Assembly: GCF_009601055.1 (NCBI RefSeq)
Contig: NZ_WITI01000015.1
Location: 1-51,559 of the forward strand
Source of the DNA: Lactococcus sp. dk101
GTDB lineage: Bacteria > Bacillota > Bacilli > Lactobacillales > Streptococcaceae
Length of the DNA: 51,559 nucleotides
Direction of reading: 5' to 3'
Within the stretch, counting starts at the first letter, position 1, and each line of letters begins with the position of its first letter. Below are positions 24,418 through 32,740 of the stretch, in pieces. The translations under genes were made by a program, and so were the position numbers. The notes beneath the pieces are model-generated. The model ran no database searches. It had not been told where the DNA came from and saw only the letters and a program-made list of their open reading frames with translations.

Positions 24418-25308
24418 ATGACAAATAAAACAAAATTGGCGGTCATCTCTGACATTCACATGGATGTCAATGATTTTTCTCAAGAAGAATTAGAAATATT
24501 TAATCATTTACTCATTGACCAAGACATTCGTCATTTGCATTTTGCAGGTGACATGTCAAACGACTTAAAAAAAATTACCCTGCCTTATTTTGAAGAGCTG
24601 TCAGCACGGACAGGGATTTCGGTTACTTATAATCTGGGAAATCATGACATGGTTGGGCTGACGGAGGCTGAAATCATTGAAAATGACTGGCAAATCCAAT
24701 GGTTCGGAGATACTGCTTTTTTGAGCTTTGCTGGTTGGTATGATTATTCTTTGATCAGACAAAACATGCCAGTAGAAAAATTAGAAAACTTTAAAAAGAA
24801 TTTTTATTTTGACCGAAAAATTCATCGGCGTGAAAACGACCGAATAACCACAGAGAAAATTTTAACCCGTCTTGAGCAGGTGCTACTTGAGCTTTCTTCG
24901 GCAAAACGGGTCATTATCAGCATGCATTTTGTGCCACACGCTCAATTTATCATCAATACCAGATATGAAAAATTTGAGAAATTCAATGCTTTTTTGGGCT
25001 CAGCTCATTTTCATGAACTTTTCACGCATTTTCCAAATGTAACCGATGTGGTTTTTGGTCACATTCATCATCATTTTGACGCTGTCAAACGTGACAACAT
25101 TTCCTATCACGCGCACCCCTTGGGCTATCCTTATGAGTGGCAAATGGTGTCTTCATTTTTTGACGCTTTTCCTGACTACCGAATTCCAGAAATGGCACAT
25201 CTGCGAAAACGTTACAAAAACATCCGTCAATCAGACGATTGGCTGTCTTATCGGAAGGCACATTTGGCTGAAGAATTCTTGTCAGCACTGACAATTTTTG
25301 AGTTTTAG
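24418..25308 (+). CDS. Calcineurin-like metallophosphoesterase
   Basis: This 296-residue cytoplasmic dimetal phosphoesterase has the five family motifs in order: VISDIHMD, FAGDMSND, NLGNHDM, ISMHFVPH and FGHIHHH. The substrate is not predictable. The ATG at 24418 is preferred over the TTG at 24412 because the -10 box ends at 24411. An exact GTCAGCACTGAC palindrome (25281-25292) forms the last codons, read as LSALT, and another near match lies at 24442-24453. The gene is divergent from queG. Confidence 0.9.
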   Translation: MTNKTKLAVISDIHMDVNDFSQEELEIFNHLLIDQDIRHLHFAGDMSNDLKKITLPYFEELSARTGISVTYNLGNHDMVGLTEAEIIENDWQIQWFGDTAFLSFAGWYDYSLIRQNMPVEKLENFKKNFYFDRKIHRRENDRITTEKILTRLEQVLLELSSAKRVIISMHFVPHAQFIINTRYEKFEKFNAFLGSAHFHELFTHFPNVTDVVFGHIHHHFDAVKRDNISYHAHPLGYPYEWQMVSSFFDAFPDYRIPEMAHLRKRYKNIRQSDDWLSYRKAHLAEEFLSALTIFEF

Positions 25309-25389
25309 AATGAAGTCAAAAATCGAAATAAATTTTTCTAAGAAAATGGAAAAAGTTGTCATTTTGAACTATTAAAATCTTAAAAAAAG

Positions 25390-25398
25390 TGGTACAAT
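25390..25398 (+). promoter_or_regulatory. Extended -10 promoter of the Ntdp gene
   Basis: TGGTACAAT fits a TGn-extended -10. The leader is about 33 nt and contains the AAGTGAG ribosome binding site before the TTG start. Confidence 0.55.
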
Positions 25399-25436
25399 GA
25401 TAAGCGAGAACTTTGAATTGAGAAAGTGAGATAGCC

Positions 25437-25967
25437 TTGAAAATTCCTAAAGAAGGCGACTTCATCACGATTCAAAGCTATAAACATGATGGCAGTCTCC
25501 ATCGCACTTGGCGTGACACGATGGTGCTGAAAACAAATGAAAATTCAATCATTGGCGTAAACGATCACACTTTAGTCACTGAGTCAGACGACCGTCGTTG
25601 GGTGACCCGTGAACCTGCGATTGTTTACTTCCACAAAAAGTTTTGGTTTAACATCATTGCTATGATTCGTGAGGAAGGCGTCAGCTATTATTGTAATCTA
25701 GCGAGCCCTTTCGTCTTGGATAACGAAGCCTTGAAGTACATTGATTATGATTTGGACATCAAAGTATTTAAAGACGGCGAGAAGAAACTTCTTGACGTCG
25801 AGGAATACGAACGTCATCGTAAGCAAATGCACTACTCCAAAGAAATTGACCATGTTTTAAAAGAAAATGTCAAAATCCTTGTTGATTGGATCAACAATGA
25901 AAAAGGCCCCTTTTCAAAAGAATATGTCGACATTTGGTACAATCGTTATCATCAACTAAAAAAATAG
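25437..25967 (+). CDS. Ntdp-type nucleoside tri-/diphosphatase (DUF402)
   Basis: This 176-residue DUF402 protein is closely similar, from memory, to the streptococcal Ntdp family ([36 protein letters not shown]). It hydrolyses nucleoside tri- and diphosphates with divalent metals. Conserved Tyr/Asp clusters ([25 protein letters not shown]) contain the catalytic and metal residues. The start codon is TTG at 25437 behind AAGTGAG; the protein N-terminus fits the family exactly there. It is monocistronic with its own terminator. Confidence 0.93.
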   Translation: MKIPKEGDFITIQSYKHDGSLHRTWRDTMVLKTNENSIIGVNDHTLVTESDDRRWVTREPAIVYFHKKFWFNIIAMIREEGVSYYCNLASPFVLDNEALKYIDYDLDIKVFKDGEKKLLDVEEYERHRKQMHYSKEIDHVLKENVKILVDWINNEKGPFSKEYVDIWYNRYHQLKK

Positions 25968-25990
25968 CCCTTTGGCTATTTTTTCTTTTT
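25960..25990 (+). terminator. Terminator of the Ntdp gene
   Basis: AAATAGCC/GGCTATTT with a three-base loop, overlapping the stop codon, is followed by a T-run. The A-rich left arm may also serve the convergent phosphofructokinase gene. Confidence 0.75.
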
Positions 25991-25998
25991 TCTTCATT

Positions 25999-27069
25999 TT
26001 AATCCCCAAATGAAATGCCAATGCTACGTGCAGCAAGAACTTTTTGGTTGTCGGCAGTGACTGGCTTTGCTTTACCAGCAATTGCTTTGAGTTGATTGTG
26101 GGTAATTTTTCCTTTCATCTTAGCTACAGTTACGCCAAAAACATCATCTACAACTAAATCTGCGGCATAAGCTCCCAGTTGGAGCGTATAATTGCGGTCG
26201 TAAGCATTGGCCGTTCCGCCACGGAGGGCATGCCCCGGCATTGCTGTTCTCACTTGAATACCGAGTTCGCTTTCTATTTCGTGAGCAAGCTTCTCAGAAA
26301 TCGTTCGAAACCCTGCCGCCTGTCGCGTTTGAAGTCGTTCTTTATTTTTTAATTTTTTCTCATCTTTCGAAAATGCGCCTTCACTGACCACCACTAAGGC
26401 ATAATTTTTCTTTTTCAAAATGGCCTGTAAATCTGCGGTCATTTTATCGACAGAATAAGGGAATTCTGGCAGGATAATCATATCCGCACCACTCGCAAGC
26501 CCAGTCGATAGGGCCAACCAGCCCACTTTATTTCCCATGATTTCAATAATAAAGACACGCGAATGAGAGGCTGCCGTCGTTCGAATGCGTTCGATATAAT
26601 CCACGCCGACCTGAGTTGCAGTATTGTAGCCGAAGGTTTCATCCGTTCCAAAAATATCATTGTCAATCGTTTTAGGAAGCGCCACGATGTTGACACCTCG
26701 TTCAGCCAGTAAATTAGCCACTTTGTGCGTGCCATTGCCCCCTAAAACAACAAGGGCGTCTAATTGGAGTAAAGCCACATTTTTGACCATTTTATCGGCT
26801 TTAGAGCTGCCGTTTTCATCTTTAATATCTATCGTTTTGAAAGACTGACGAATGGAGCCCAAAAAAGTCCCCCCTTCTTCAATCAGCCCCTCAAAATCGG
26901 CTTCGACAAGCTCACGAACTCGTCCCTCAATCAAACCTGTGTAACCGTCTAAAATCCCGACCAATTGCAGATTGTCAATCTTACCATAAAGGCTTTTTGC
27001 CAGTGCATAAATGGCTGGATTGAGTCCAGCACAATCGCCACCACTTGTTAAAATTCCAATGCGTCTCAT
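25999..27069 (-). CDS. Divergent phosphofructokinase, linked to polyphosphate kinase
   Basis: This 356-residue protein is of the PfkA superfamily. The fold markers are SGGDCAGLNPAI (nucleotide loop), GGNGTHKVA and PKTIDND with the catalytic Asp136. Two key positions differ from ordinary ATP-PFK: the GGDGS motif has Asn112 instead of Asp, and the Gly of PGTIDND is Lys133, a change associated with pyrophosphate-type and some atypical enzymes. The motif usually MGRxxG is MGNKVGWLAL. It therefore probably is not the main glycolytic enzyme. AAAGGAG overlaps the ppk stop and precedes the ATG by five bases; the ten-base gap implies cotranscription with ppk. Phosphoryl donor unknown. Confidence 0.85.
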   Translation of the reverse strand: MRRIGILTSGGDCAGLNPAIYALAKSLYGKIDNLQLVGILDGYTGLIEGRVRELVEADFEGLIEEGGTFLGSIRQSFKTIDIKDENGSSKADKMVKNVALLQLDALVVLGGNGTHKVANLLAERGVNIVALPKTIDNDIFGTDETFGYNTATQVGVDYIERIRTTAASHSRVFIIEIMGNKVGWLALSTGLASGADMIILPEFPYSVDKMTADLQAILKKKNYALVVVSEGAFSKDEKKLKNKERLQTRQAAGFRTISEKLAHEIESELGIQVRTAMPGHALRGGTANAYDRNYTLQLGAYAADLVVDDVFGVTVAKMKGKITHNQLKAIAGKAKPVTADNQKVLAARSIGISFGD

Positions 27070-27079
27070 TGTTTCTCCT

Positions 27080-29149
27080 TTATTTGCTTTGACCTGCTTG
27101 TGCAAGCTCTGACAGGATTTCTTGACTGTCTATCAGTTTTTCTTTTTTGCCAGCCTTGACGCTGACGTATTTGCCATTTGATTTTTGAATGCGTGCATTG
27201 ACGTTATCTTTCAAACACAAGTCCAAAATGTTTTGAATTTTGATTTGATTGGCTTTGTCATAAATCGGTGCTGCTGCTTCCACGCGCCCCGTCAAATTTC
27301 TGGTCATCAAGTCCGCTGACGAAATATAATATTTTACAGGTCTGTCAGCACTGCCAAAAGCAAAAATACGGGAATGTTCAAGATAACGGCCAACGATTGA
27401 TCTGACTTTGATGTTGTCGGTCTGCCCTTTGACACCTGGGATTAGACAACAAATGCCTCGAATAATCAAATCAATTTTGACACCGGCTTGAGAAGCTTCA
27501 ATCAGCTTATTCATCATGGGTTTTTCTGTCAAGGAGTTCATTTTCATGACAATCCGCGCGGGTTTTCCGTGATGTGCAAACTCGATTTCTTCATCAATCA
27601 GTTCGATCAGCTTTGGTTTCATCAAAAGTGGCGAAACCAAAAGACTTTGGCTTTGTTGAACAAATGACCCTGCAGCAATGTTGTCAAAGACATTTTTAAC
27701 ATCGTCAGTAATGACCTTGTCAGCGGTCATCAATGCCAAGTCTGTATAAAAACGGGCTGTTGTTTCGTTAAAATTCCCCGTACCAACCAGAGCAATTTTT
27801 CGCTGGTCTGATAACTCAATCAAAAGTAATTTTGAATGCACCTTGTAGCCTGGCAGGCCATAGATAACGTTAATTCCAGCTTTTTGAAGTTTTTCTGACA
27901 GGTCAATATTGTTCTCCTCATCAAAACGAGCCCGTAACTCGATAACAACCGTTACTTTCTTCCCTTTTTTGCTGGCAGCAATCAATCCTGACACAATTTT
28001 TGATTGTCTTGAGGCACGATACAAGGTCATCGAAATCTGCGTGACCCGCTCATCTTTGGCTGCTTGATTGAGTAAGTTAATCATTGGCGTCATACTCTCA
28101 AACGGATAGGAACTCAAATAATCTTTTTCTAATAATGAAGCAATCAAATCAAGTGACGGATCTGAAAATCGTTTGATTTTAGCAGGTTTAACCGGTGTAA
28201 AAAGTGCTTTTTTACGCATTTTTTTACTCATCATCTCCTCGATTTCTGACAAATGATCAAACTCAAGGGGGCTGTCATATTCAAAAAATTGGGTTTTTCT
28301 TAAGGCAAAATTGTGTGCCAAATAATTGAGCATTTTTGGCGTATTACTGCCATTATATTTGACCATGACGGGCGCTCTAAAATTCCGCACCTCGATAATT
28401 TTAGACATGGTTTCTGAAAAATCCGGATCGTAGTCATAAAGGCCGTCGCTCTCATCAATATCAGCATTTCGAACCACAGAAAAGACAACTTTGCCCTCTA
28501 CGCTGAATTTATGGAAAATCCGATTGGCATAGCGGAAAATCAAGTCCTCAATCAACATATAACGTCTGGGATCGCTTGGAATTCGAACGATTTTGTCAAC
28601 GTCTTTTGGAATGGGCAAAAAGCCAAAACGGGTATTGCCTCTTTTTGTTTTCAGAGTGACACCTAAAACCAGGCGTTCGTTTTCAAAAAAAGGTAACGGA
28701 TGATTTTTCTCGACAATAAATGGTGTCAAATGTGGTGCAACTTTGTATTTGAAAACATTTCTAAGAAAAGCTTCATCTTTTTCAGATATTTTCTCATCTT
28801 CTTCAATCTGAGAGACACCCAATGTTTTCAGTTGCTTGCTGACTTCATCATAAGCACGATCAAATCTCGGAATTAAACGTTTGGTTTTTCTCAAGACCGT
28901 TCGAAAGAGACTCGTAATCTCTGCTTTGGTCTGGCTAGCGACAACACCGTCGTCCAAAATCAGCTGATCATTCAATCTGCCGACACGCACCCGGTAAAAT
29001 TCGTCTAAATTATTCATGTAAATGGACAAGAAACGCAAACGCTCAAAAGTCGGAAGTTGCTCTTTTTCGGCTTCTTCAAGTACACGTTCATTAAATTGTA
29101 ACCACGATAATTCGCGGTTGGTAAACACATTGATTTTTTCGTCTGACAT
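27080..29149 (-). CDS. ppk: Polyphosphate kinase 1
   Basis: This 689-residue PPK1 makes polyphosphate from ATP reversibly. The N-terminal domain begins NRELSWLQFNERVLEEA, and the middle has SYPFESM and the ATP-binding RARFDEENNI. The catalytic phosphohistidine is His438 in GYKVHSKLLLI, and the second conserved His is in GRYLEHSRIFAF. The length is complete. AAGGAAAA lies upstream of the ATG, and a possible promoter (TGTTAGAAT) precedes it, with a CodY-like box further upstream. It is followed after ten bases by a divergent phosphofructokinase, an arrangement that links polyphosphate with sugar phosphorylation. Confidence 0.96.
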   Translation of the reverse strand: MSDEKINVFTNRELSWLQFNERVLEEAEKEQLPTFERLRFLSIYMNNLDEFYRVRVGRLNDQLILDDGVVASQTKAEITSLFRTVLRKTKRLIPRFDRAYDEVSKQLKTLGVSQIEEDEKISEKDEAFLRNVFKYKVAPHLTPFIVEKNHPLPFFENERLVLGVTLKTKRGNTRFGFLPIPKDVDKIVRIPSDPRRYMLIEDLIFRYANRIFHKFSVEGKVVFSVVRNADIDESDGLYDYDPDFSETMSKIIEVRNFRAPVMVKYNGSNTPKMLNYLAHNFALRKTQFFEYDSPLEFDHLSEIEEMMSKKMRKKALFTPVKPAKIKRFSDPSLDLIASLLEKDYLSSYPFESMTPMINLLNQAAKDERVTQISMTLYRASRQSKIVSGLIAASKKGKKVTVVIELRARFDEENNIDLSEKLQKAGINVIYGLPGYKVHSKLLLIELSDQRKIALVGTGNFNETTARFYTDLALMTADKVITDDVKNVFDNIAAGSFVQQSQSLLVSPLLMKPKLIELIDEEIEFAHHGKPARIVMKMNSLTEKPMMNKLIEASQAGVKIDLIIRGICCLIPGVKGQTDNIKVRSIVGRYLEHSRIFAFGSADRPVKYYISSADLMTRNLTGRVEAAAPIYDKANQIKIQNILDLCLKDNVNARIQKSNGKYVSVKAGKKEKLIDSQEILSELAQAGQSK

Positions 29150-29180
29150 TGCCTTTTCCTTATCTTATTTTTCTACTTAA

Positions 29181-29189
29181 ATTCTAACA
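29181..29189 (-). promoter_or_regulatory. Extended -10 promoter of ppk
   Basis: On the minus strand TGTTAGAAT lies about 30 bp upstream of the ppk ATG; no good -35 is seen. Confidence 0.5.
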
Positions 29190-29221
29190 CAAATTTAATC
29201 TTTATCATACCAATCCCACAC

Positions 29222-29236
29222 AATTTTCTGAAAAAA
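29222..29236 (-). promoter_or_regulatory. CodY-like box upstream of ppk
   Basis: AATTTTCTGAAAAAA matches the CodY consensus AATTTTCWGAAAATT at 13 of 15 positions. It lies about 35 bp upstream of the -10. AT-rich sequence makes chance matches likely. Confidence 0.3.
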
Positions 29237-29257
29237 ATGCAAAAATATTTGGAATTA

Positions 29258-29283
29258 AAAAAACTGTCAGTTCTGACAGTTTT
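29258..29283 (-). terminator. ABC exporter terminator built on the dispersed palindrome
   Basis: The exact GTCAGTTCTGAC (29266-29277) extended by AAAACT/AGTTTT forms a long stem, followed on the minus strand by a T-run. It lies six bases past the permease stop. Confidence 0.85.
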
Positions 29284-29288
29284 ATTTT

Positions 29289-30983
29289 TTATCCACTAAT
29301 CATATCGCGGCGACGATAGCCGATGAAACCAACGATAACCAGAATGATAGCAAGGGCTAAAACCAGCCACACGTTATTCCAAATGGCAACCGTTTTGGCA
29401 GTGATTTGAATATCATAAGTATAGCCTGAACTGCTATGTTTCAAGACTTTTGATGTGGTCTGCGTCACCTTTGACAGATTGTGATAAACATCTAAATTCA
29501 TGAGTGTCGCTGGGAATTTCAGCATATTACCGATTTCACCTACAAAAAATGTGAAACCAACGTAAGCCCAAATCATGCTGGTAAAGCGTGGGACAAATGC
29601 AATCATAAGTCCAAGAACGGACAGGATGAAACAATTTCCGACAATCGAAATCATCCCTGCCGACAAAAGACTCGCAAGTGAAAGCGCCGATTTACTGTTC
29701 ATTTGTACCAGATAAATGCCTAAAATGCCAGCAAATTGGGCAATTACGCCTAAAATCCAGGCTTGTGCTGTATAAGTAGCATATACTTTCAAGCGACTCA
29801 ATGGGAAGGAATAAAGTTGTTCCTGCCGATTTTTCCGTTCTTCAGAAGCCAAACGTTGCAAGGAAGTAATGGCAAAACAGACGGAAATCATCGAAATCAC
29901 CAGAAAGACAGTGGTCAAAAATTGTTGCGTCATCAGATTTCCAGTCGCATGGACACTAATGCCCATGGCTTGAGTCATATAATTGTTTGAACCTGCTGAA
30001 CTAATCAAATTGCCGATTTGGCCAATCATGGAGCCGTAGGTAATCCCCATGACAAAGACACCAATCAACCAGCCAATGACTGCAACGCGTTGTTGACGAA
30101 AGACAAAGCCAGGAAAAGTCTTGTGCAAGAAGCCAGCGTGTGCTTTCCCTGTTGATTCAGGTAAGTAACCTGCGGAAACATCCCGACCGAGTTCGAGTAA
30201 GTAGGCAATGACGAGGAGAATGACCGCCAAAAGTAAGGTTAAAAACACCGGAAGCCAATTATCTTTGACATAAACATCCGTCAAATAAGACCAGCTCAAA
30301 GGATTGAACCAACTTAAATGAACCGCTTTGATGTCCGAATACATGCGTAAAATATAAAATCCACCAAGAATACCAATGCTTGCCCCTTTGGCAGCACCTG
30401 CCTCAGGAAAAATATTCATCAGCAAGAGGGCAAGCATGCCCCAAAGAAAGCCCTGTGCACCAATGCTTGCGGCGAAAAGGAAATCACTCGAAATGGGCAT
30501 ATGAGGTACATTTTGTGCAGCGATTGTTCCTGCCAGTGCCAATGTAATCACCACATGAAGCAGGAATAACTCGATGACAACGGCAGTCGTGTTGGCAAGT
30601 TTACCGATTTGAAAGCTCCGCAATAACTCTGCGATGCCTTCATCTTCATCTTTCCGTGTTCGATTGACCACATAAACGATGGAAATAATGGCAAAGACAA
30701 CAACAGTCATCAAAGGCATAATGCCACCAAATGCGGTCGCTGCATTAAAGGCCGTTGCTGATTTGACAGATGTTGGGCCAAAAAGGGCGACCAAGGCTGG
30801 ATTTTGAAAGAGCGTAAACATACTTGCAGCCGTTGTCGAATGCGCTGGCATTGCTGCTTCAAATTTTCCAGCACCTGAAGCGGCGTAAAGCAAAACGCCC
30901 AAAACCCACCACAAATATTTAAATTTATCACGTTTAAACAATGATTTCATCATCATTAACGTGTGATTAAAAGGTTTATTCAT
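29289..30983 (-). CDS. ABC exporter permease (TnrB/polyketide-exporter type)
   Basis: This 564-residue polytopic membrane protein has about twelve hydrophobic segments in two halves, each beginning with a basic cytoplasmic segment. It resembles the large ABC-2 permeases annotated as exporters of polyketide antibiotics (TnrB-like), with a conserved LEGIAELLRSFQIG-like loop (here EDEGIAELLRSFQIGKL) and a repeated SLQRLASEERKNRQEQLYS loop. It is 50 bp downstream of the ATPase gene and likely in one operon. The substrate is unknown, but local TetR control suggests a drug or toxic metabolite. Confidence 0.85.
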   Translation of the reverse strand: MNKPFNHTLMMMKSLFKRDKFKYLWWVLGVLLYAASGAGKFEAAMPAHSTTAASMFTLFQNPALVALFGPTSVKSATAFNAATAFGGIMPLMTVVVFAIISIVYVVNRTRKDEDEGIAELLRSFQIGKLANTTAVVIELFLLHVVITLALAGTIAAQNVPHMPISSDFLFAASIGAQGFLWGMLALLLMNIFPEAGAAKGASIGILGGFYILRMYSDIKAVHLSWFNPLSWSYLTDVYVKDNWLPVFLTLLLAVILLVIAYLLELGRDVSAGYLPESTGKAHAGFLHKTFPGFVFRQQRVAVIGWLIGVFVMGITYGSMIGQIGNLISSAGSNNYMTQAMGISVHATGNLMTQQFLTTVFLVISMISVCFAITSLQRLASEERKNRQEQLYSFPLSRLKVYATYTAQAWILGVIAQFAGILGIYLVQMNSKSALSLASLLSAGMISIVGNCFILSVLGLMIAFVPRFTSMIWAYVGFTFFVGEIGNMLKFPATLMNLDVYHNLSKVTQTTSKVLKHSSSGYTYDIQITAKTVAIWNNVWLVLALAIILVIVGFIGYRRRDMISG

Positions 30984-31033
30984 TTTATTTACCTATCCTC
31001 TTAAAGTTGAAAAGCGTGAATAAGGCGACATGA

Positions 31034-31933
31034 TTAGCCCCGTCCTTGTGAGTAATGGTGCATGAAAAGTTCTTCCAATGTCTGAGGATTGGAGTCAATT
31101 TTGACCACATCATAAGCTGTCAGCTCTGACAGAACCATTTGGATCTTGTCAGAATCTGCTTGAAAGGCAATCTTTAATGGATTATGTTCGTCAACATTAA
31201 GGTCATAAATATAGGCTTGATTGGCAAGGGCAGTCGCTTCTTTTCTGGTCTCAACTTTAAATTCATAGCGGGTCAAATGGCGCATTTCTTCAAGTGAGCC
31301 ATATTCGACGATTTCACCTGCTGCAATAATCGCAATCCGATCGCATAAGCGCTCAACTTCAGATAAAATGTGGCTTGACAGCAAAATGGCTTTACCCTCA
31401 GCTTTGAGTCGTGCAACTTCATCTTGGAAAACCGCCTCCATCAATGGATCAAGGCCAGATGTTGGTTCGTCAAAGATATAAAGTTCTGCCTTACTGGCTA
31501 ATGCCGCAATCAAGGCCACTTTCTGACGGTTTCCTTTGGAGTAAGAACGGGCTTTTTTCTTAGGGTCAAATTCAAATTTTTTGATAAGTTCATCCCGTTT
31601 TTCAGCGTCAAAAGCACCGTGCATTTTTAAAAATAAATCAATAATTTCGCCACCAGTCAAATTGGGCCACAGATAAACATCGCCAGGCACATAAGCCAAA
31701 TCTTTATGAATATCAATGCTGTCTGTCCAGACATCTTTACCAAAAATCTTTGCCGTGCCACTGCTTGCCTTAATCAAGCCGAGCAGGGTGCGAATGGTTG
31801 TCGATTTTCCCGCACCATTTGGACCAACATAACCTAAAACTTCGCCGCTATTTAACTCAAAACTTACGTTTTTAAGGGCTTGAAATTTGCCAAATTGTTT
31901 TTGAAGCTGGCTAACTTCAACAATTTTTGCCAT
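31034..31933 (-). CDS. ABC exporter ATP-binding protein
   Basis: This 299-residue ATPase has Walker A GPNGAGKST (about residues 37-45), Walker B LYIFDEP, D-loop GLDPLM and switch LSSHIL. The signature is SKGNRQK instead of LSGGQ, as in the drug-exporter ABC-2 type. The start at 31933 has GGAGG nine bases upstream; a GTG 15 bases earlier overlaps it. An exact GTCAGCTCTGAC (31119-31130) is read as SELT near the C-terminus. It is divergent from the TetR gene and shares its operator. Confidence 0.93.
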   Translation of the reverse strand: MAKIVEVSQLQKQFGKFQALKNVSFELNSGEVLGYVGPNGAGKSTTIRTLLGLIKASSGTAKIFGKDVWTDSIDIHKDLAYVPGDVYLWPNLTGGEIIDLFLKMHGAFDAEKRDELIKKFEFDPKKKARSYSKGNRQKVALIAALASKAELYIFDEPTSGLDPLMEAVFQDEVARLKAEGKAILLSSHILSEVERLCDRIAIIAAGEIVEYGSLEEMRHLTRYEFKVETRKEATALANQAYIYDLNVDEHNPLKIAFQADSDKIQMVLSELTAYDVVKIDSNPQTLEELFMHHYSQGRG

Positions 31934-32061
31934 GCTATTTTCCTCCACTGACGGATTTGCGCCAGTCTCTCTTTTTTAACAAATTGATTTAAACCAACTG
32001 AGAAGCCGTTGATAATAGGGTTTGTAATGATAATTGAACTATTTATCCTTTATCAGTTCAT

Positions 32062-32090
32062 ATTGTACTCTTTTATTTGAATTAGTTCAA
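32062..32090 (-). promoter_or_regulatory. Promoter of the ABC exporter operon
   Basis: On the minus strand TTGAAC (32090-32085) and TACAAT (32067-32062) are 17 bp apart. The operator at 32072-32095 covers the -35 and most of the spacer. Confidence 0.7.
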
Positions 32091-32095
32091 ATAAA
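32072..32095. promoter_or_regulatory. Probable TetR operator shared by divergent promoters
   Basis: Perfect 10-bp arms TTTATTTGAA and TTCAAATAAA surround a four-base centre. The palindrome covers both -35 regions, so the repressor would control its own gene and the exporter together. Confidence 0.75.
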
Positions 32096-32105
32096 AAGTT
32101 ATAAT
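32077..32105 (+). promoter_or_regulatory. Promoter of the tetR-type gene
   Basis: TTGAAT (32077-32082) and TATAAT (32100-32105) are 17 bp apart. It overlaps the divergent exporter promoter. Confidence 0.7.
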
Positions 32106-32139
32106 TTTTACAGAGATAAAAAAATGAAGGAAGTCAAAA

Positions 32140-32697
32140 ATGAATCAAACAGAACAAAAGAAGGCAGCCATTTTACAGACGACCTTTCAGCTCCTCAATG
32201 AAAAAGAAATTAAGGACATAACCGTTGATGAAATTGCCCAAAAAGCATCTGTTTCTAAAGTCACTTTATTCAAATATTTCCAAAATAAAAATCATCTGAT
32301 GAATTTGGTCATTTTGAAAGCCTTTGAACACATGACCAGTGACATTGAGCAGATCATAAAAAGCGAATTGAATTTCGATGCCACTTATCAAGCTATCAAT
32401 CAAATGAAACTGGCCCAGCTCCAACGGTATAGCAAGACATTTTCCAATAATCTAATGACACAATACGCTGAAAGTCCTGATTTTTATGACCAAGACACCT
32501 TGAGTTTACAAGCACAAGTTTATCAAGACCTGTTTGAAAAAGGTCAAAAAGAAGGAAAAATTTCTTTAGATTTTTCTCATCAAGATTTCATGTTTATCAT
32601 CAGTCTTTTTAACGAAGGCATGAAGGCATTTAACGCAGATGTCCTATTTTCTCAGTCTGATTTAATCAGTCGCTTCTTCATCAATGGCCTAAAATAA
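32140..32697 (+). CDS. TetR-family transcriptional repressor
   Basis: This 185-residue regulator has an N-terminal helix-turn-helix (about 8-55: AAILQTTFQLLNEK, TVDEIAQKASVSKVTLFKYF) and a helical ligand-binding domain without clear family similarity. GAAGGA lies eight bases before the ATG. It is divergent from the ABC exporter, and a 24-bp palindrome covers both promoters, so it most likely represses itself and the exporter until an exported compound binds. The stop is followed by a near-copy of the dispersed palindrome (32701-32712) and a terminator. Confidence 0.92.
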   Translation: MNQTEQKKAAILQTTFQLLNEKEIKDITVDEIAQKASVSKVTLFKYFQNKNHLMNLVILKAFEHMTSDIEQIIKSELNFDATYQAINQMKLAQLQRYSKTFSNNLMTQYAESPDFYDQDTLSLQAQVYQDLFEKGQKEGKISLDFSHQDFMFIISLFNEGMKAFNADVLFSQSDLISRFFINGLK

Positions 32698-32714
32698 GCT
32701 ATCAGCGCTGACAA

Positions 32715-32740
32715 AAAAATCCACTTGCGTGGATTTTTAT
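32715..32740. terminator. Terminator between the tetR-type gene and whiA
   Basis: AAAAATCCAC pairs with GTGGATTTTT over a four-base loop with T-rich tail on the plus strand and A-rich on the other, so it could work in both directions. It overlaps the whiA stop codon. Confidence 0.8.
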
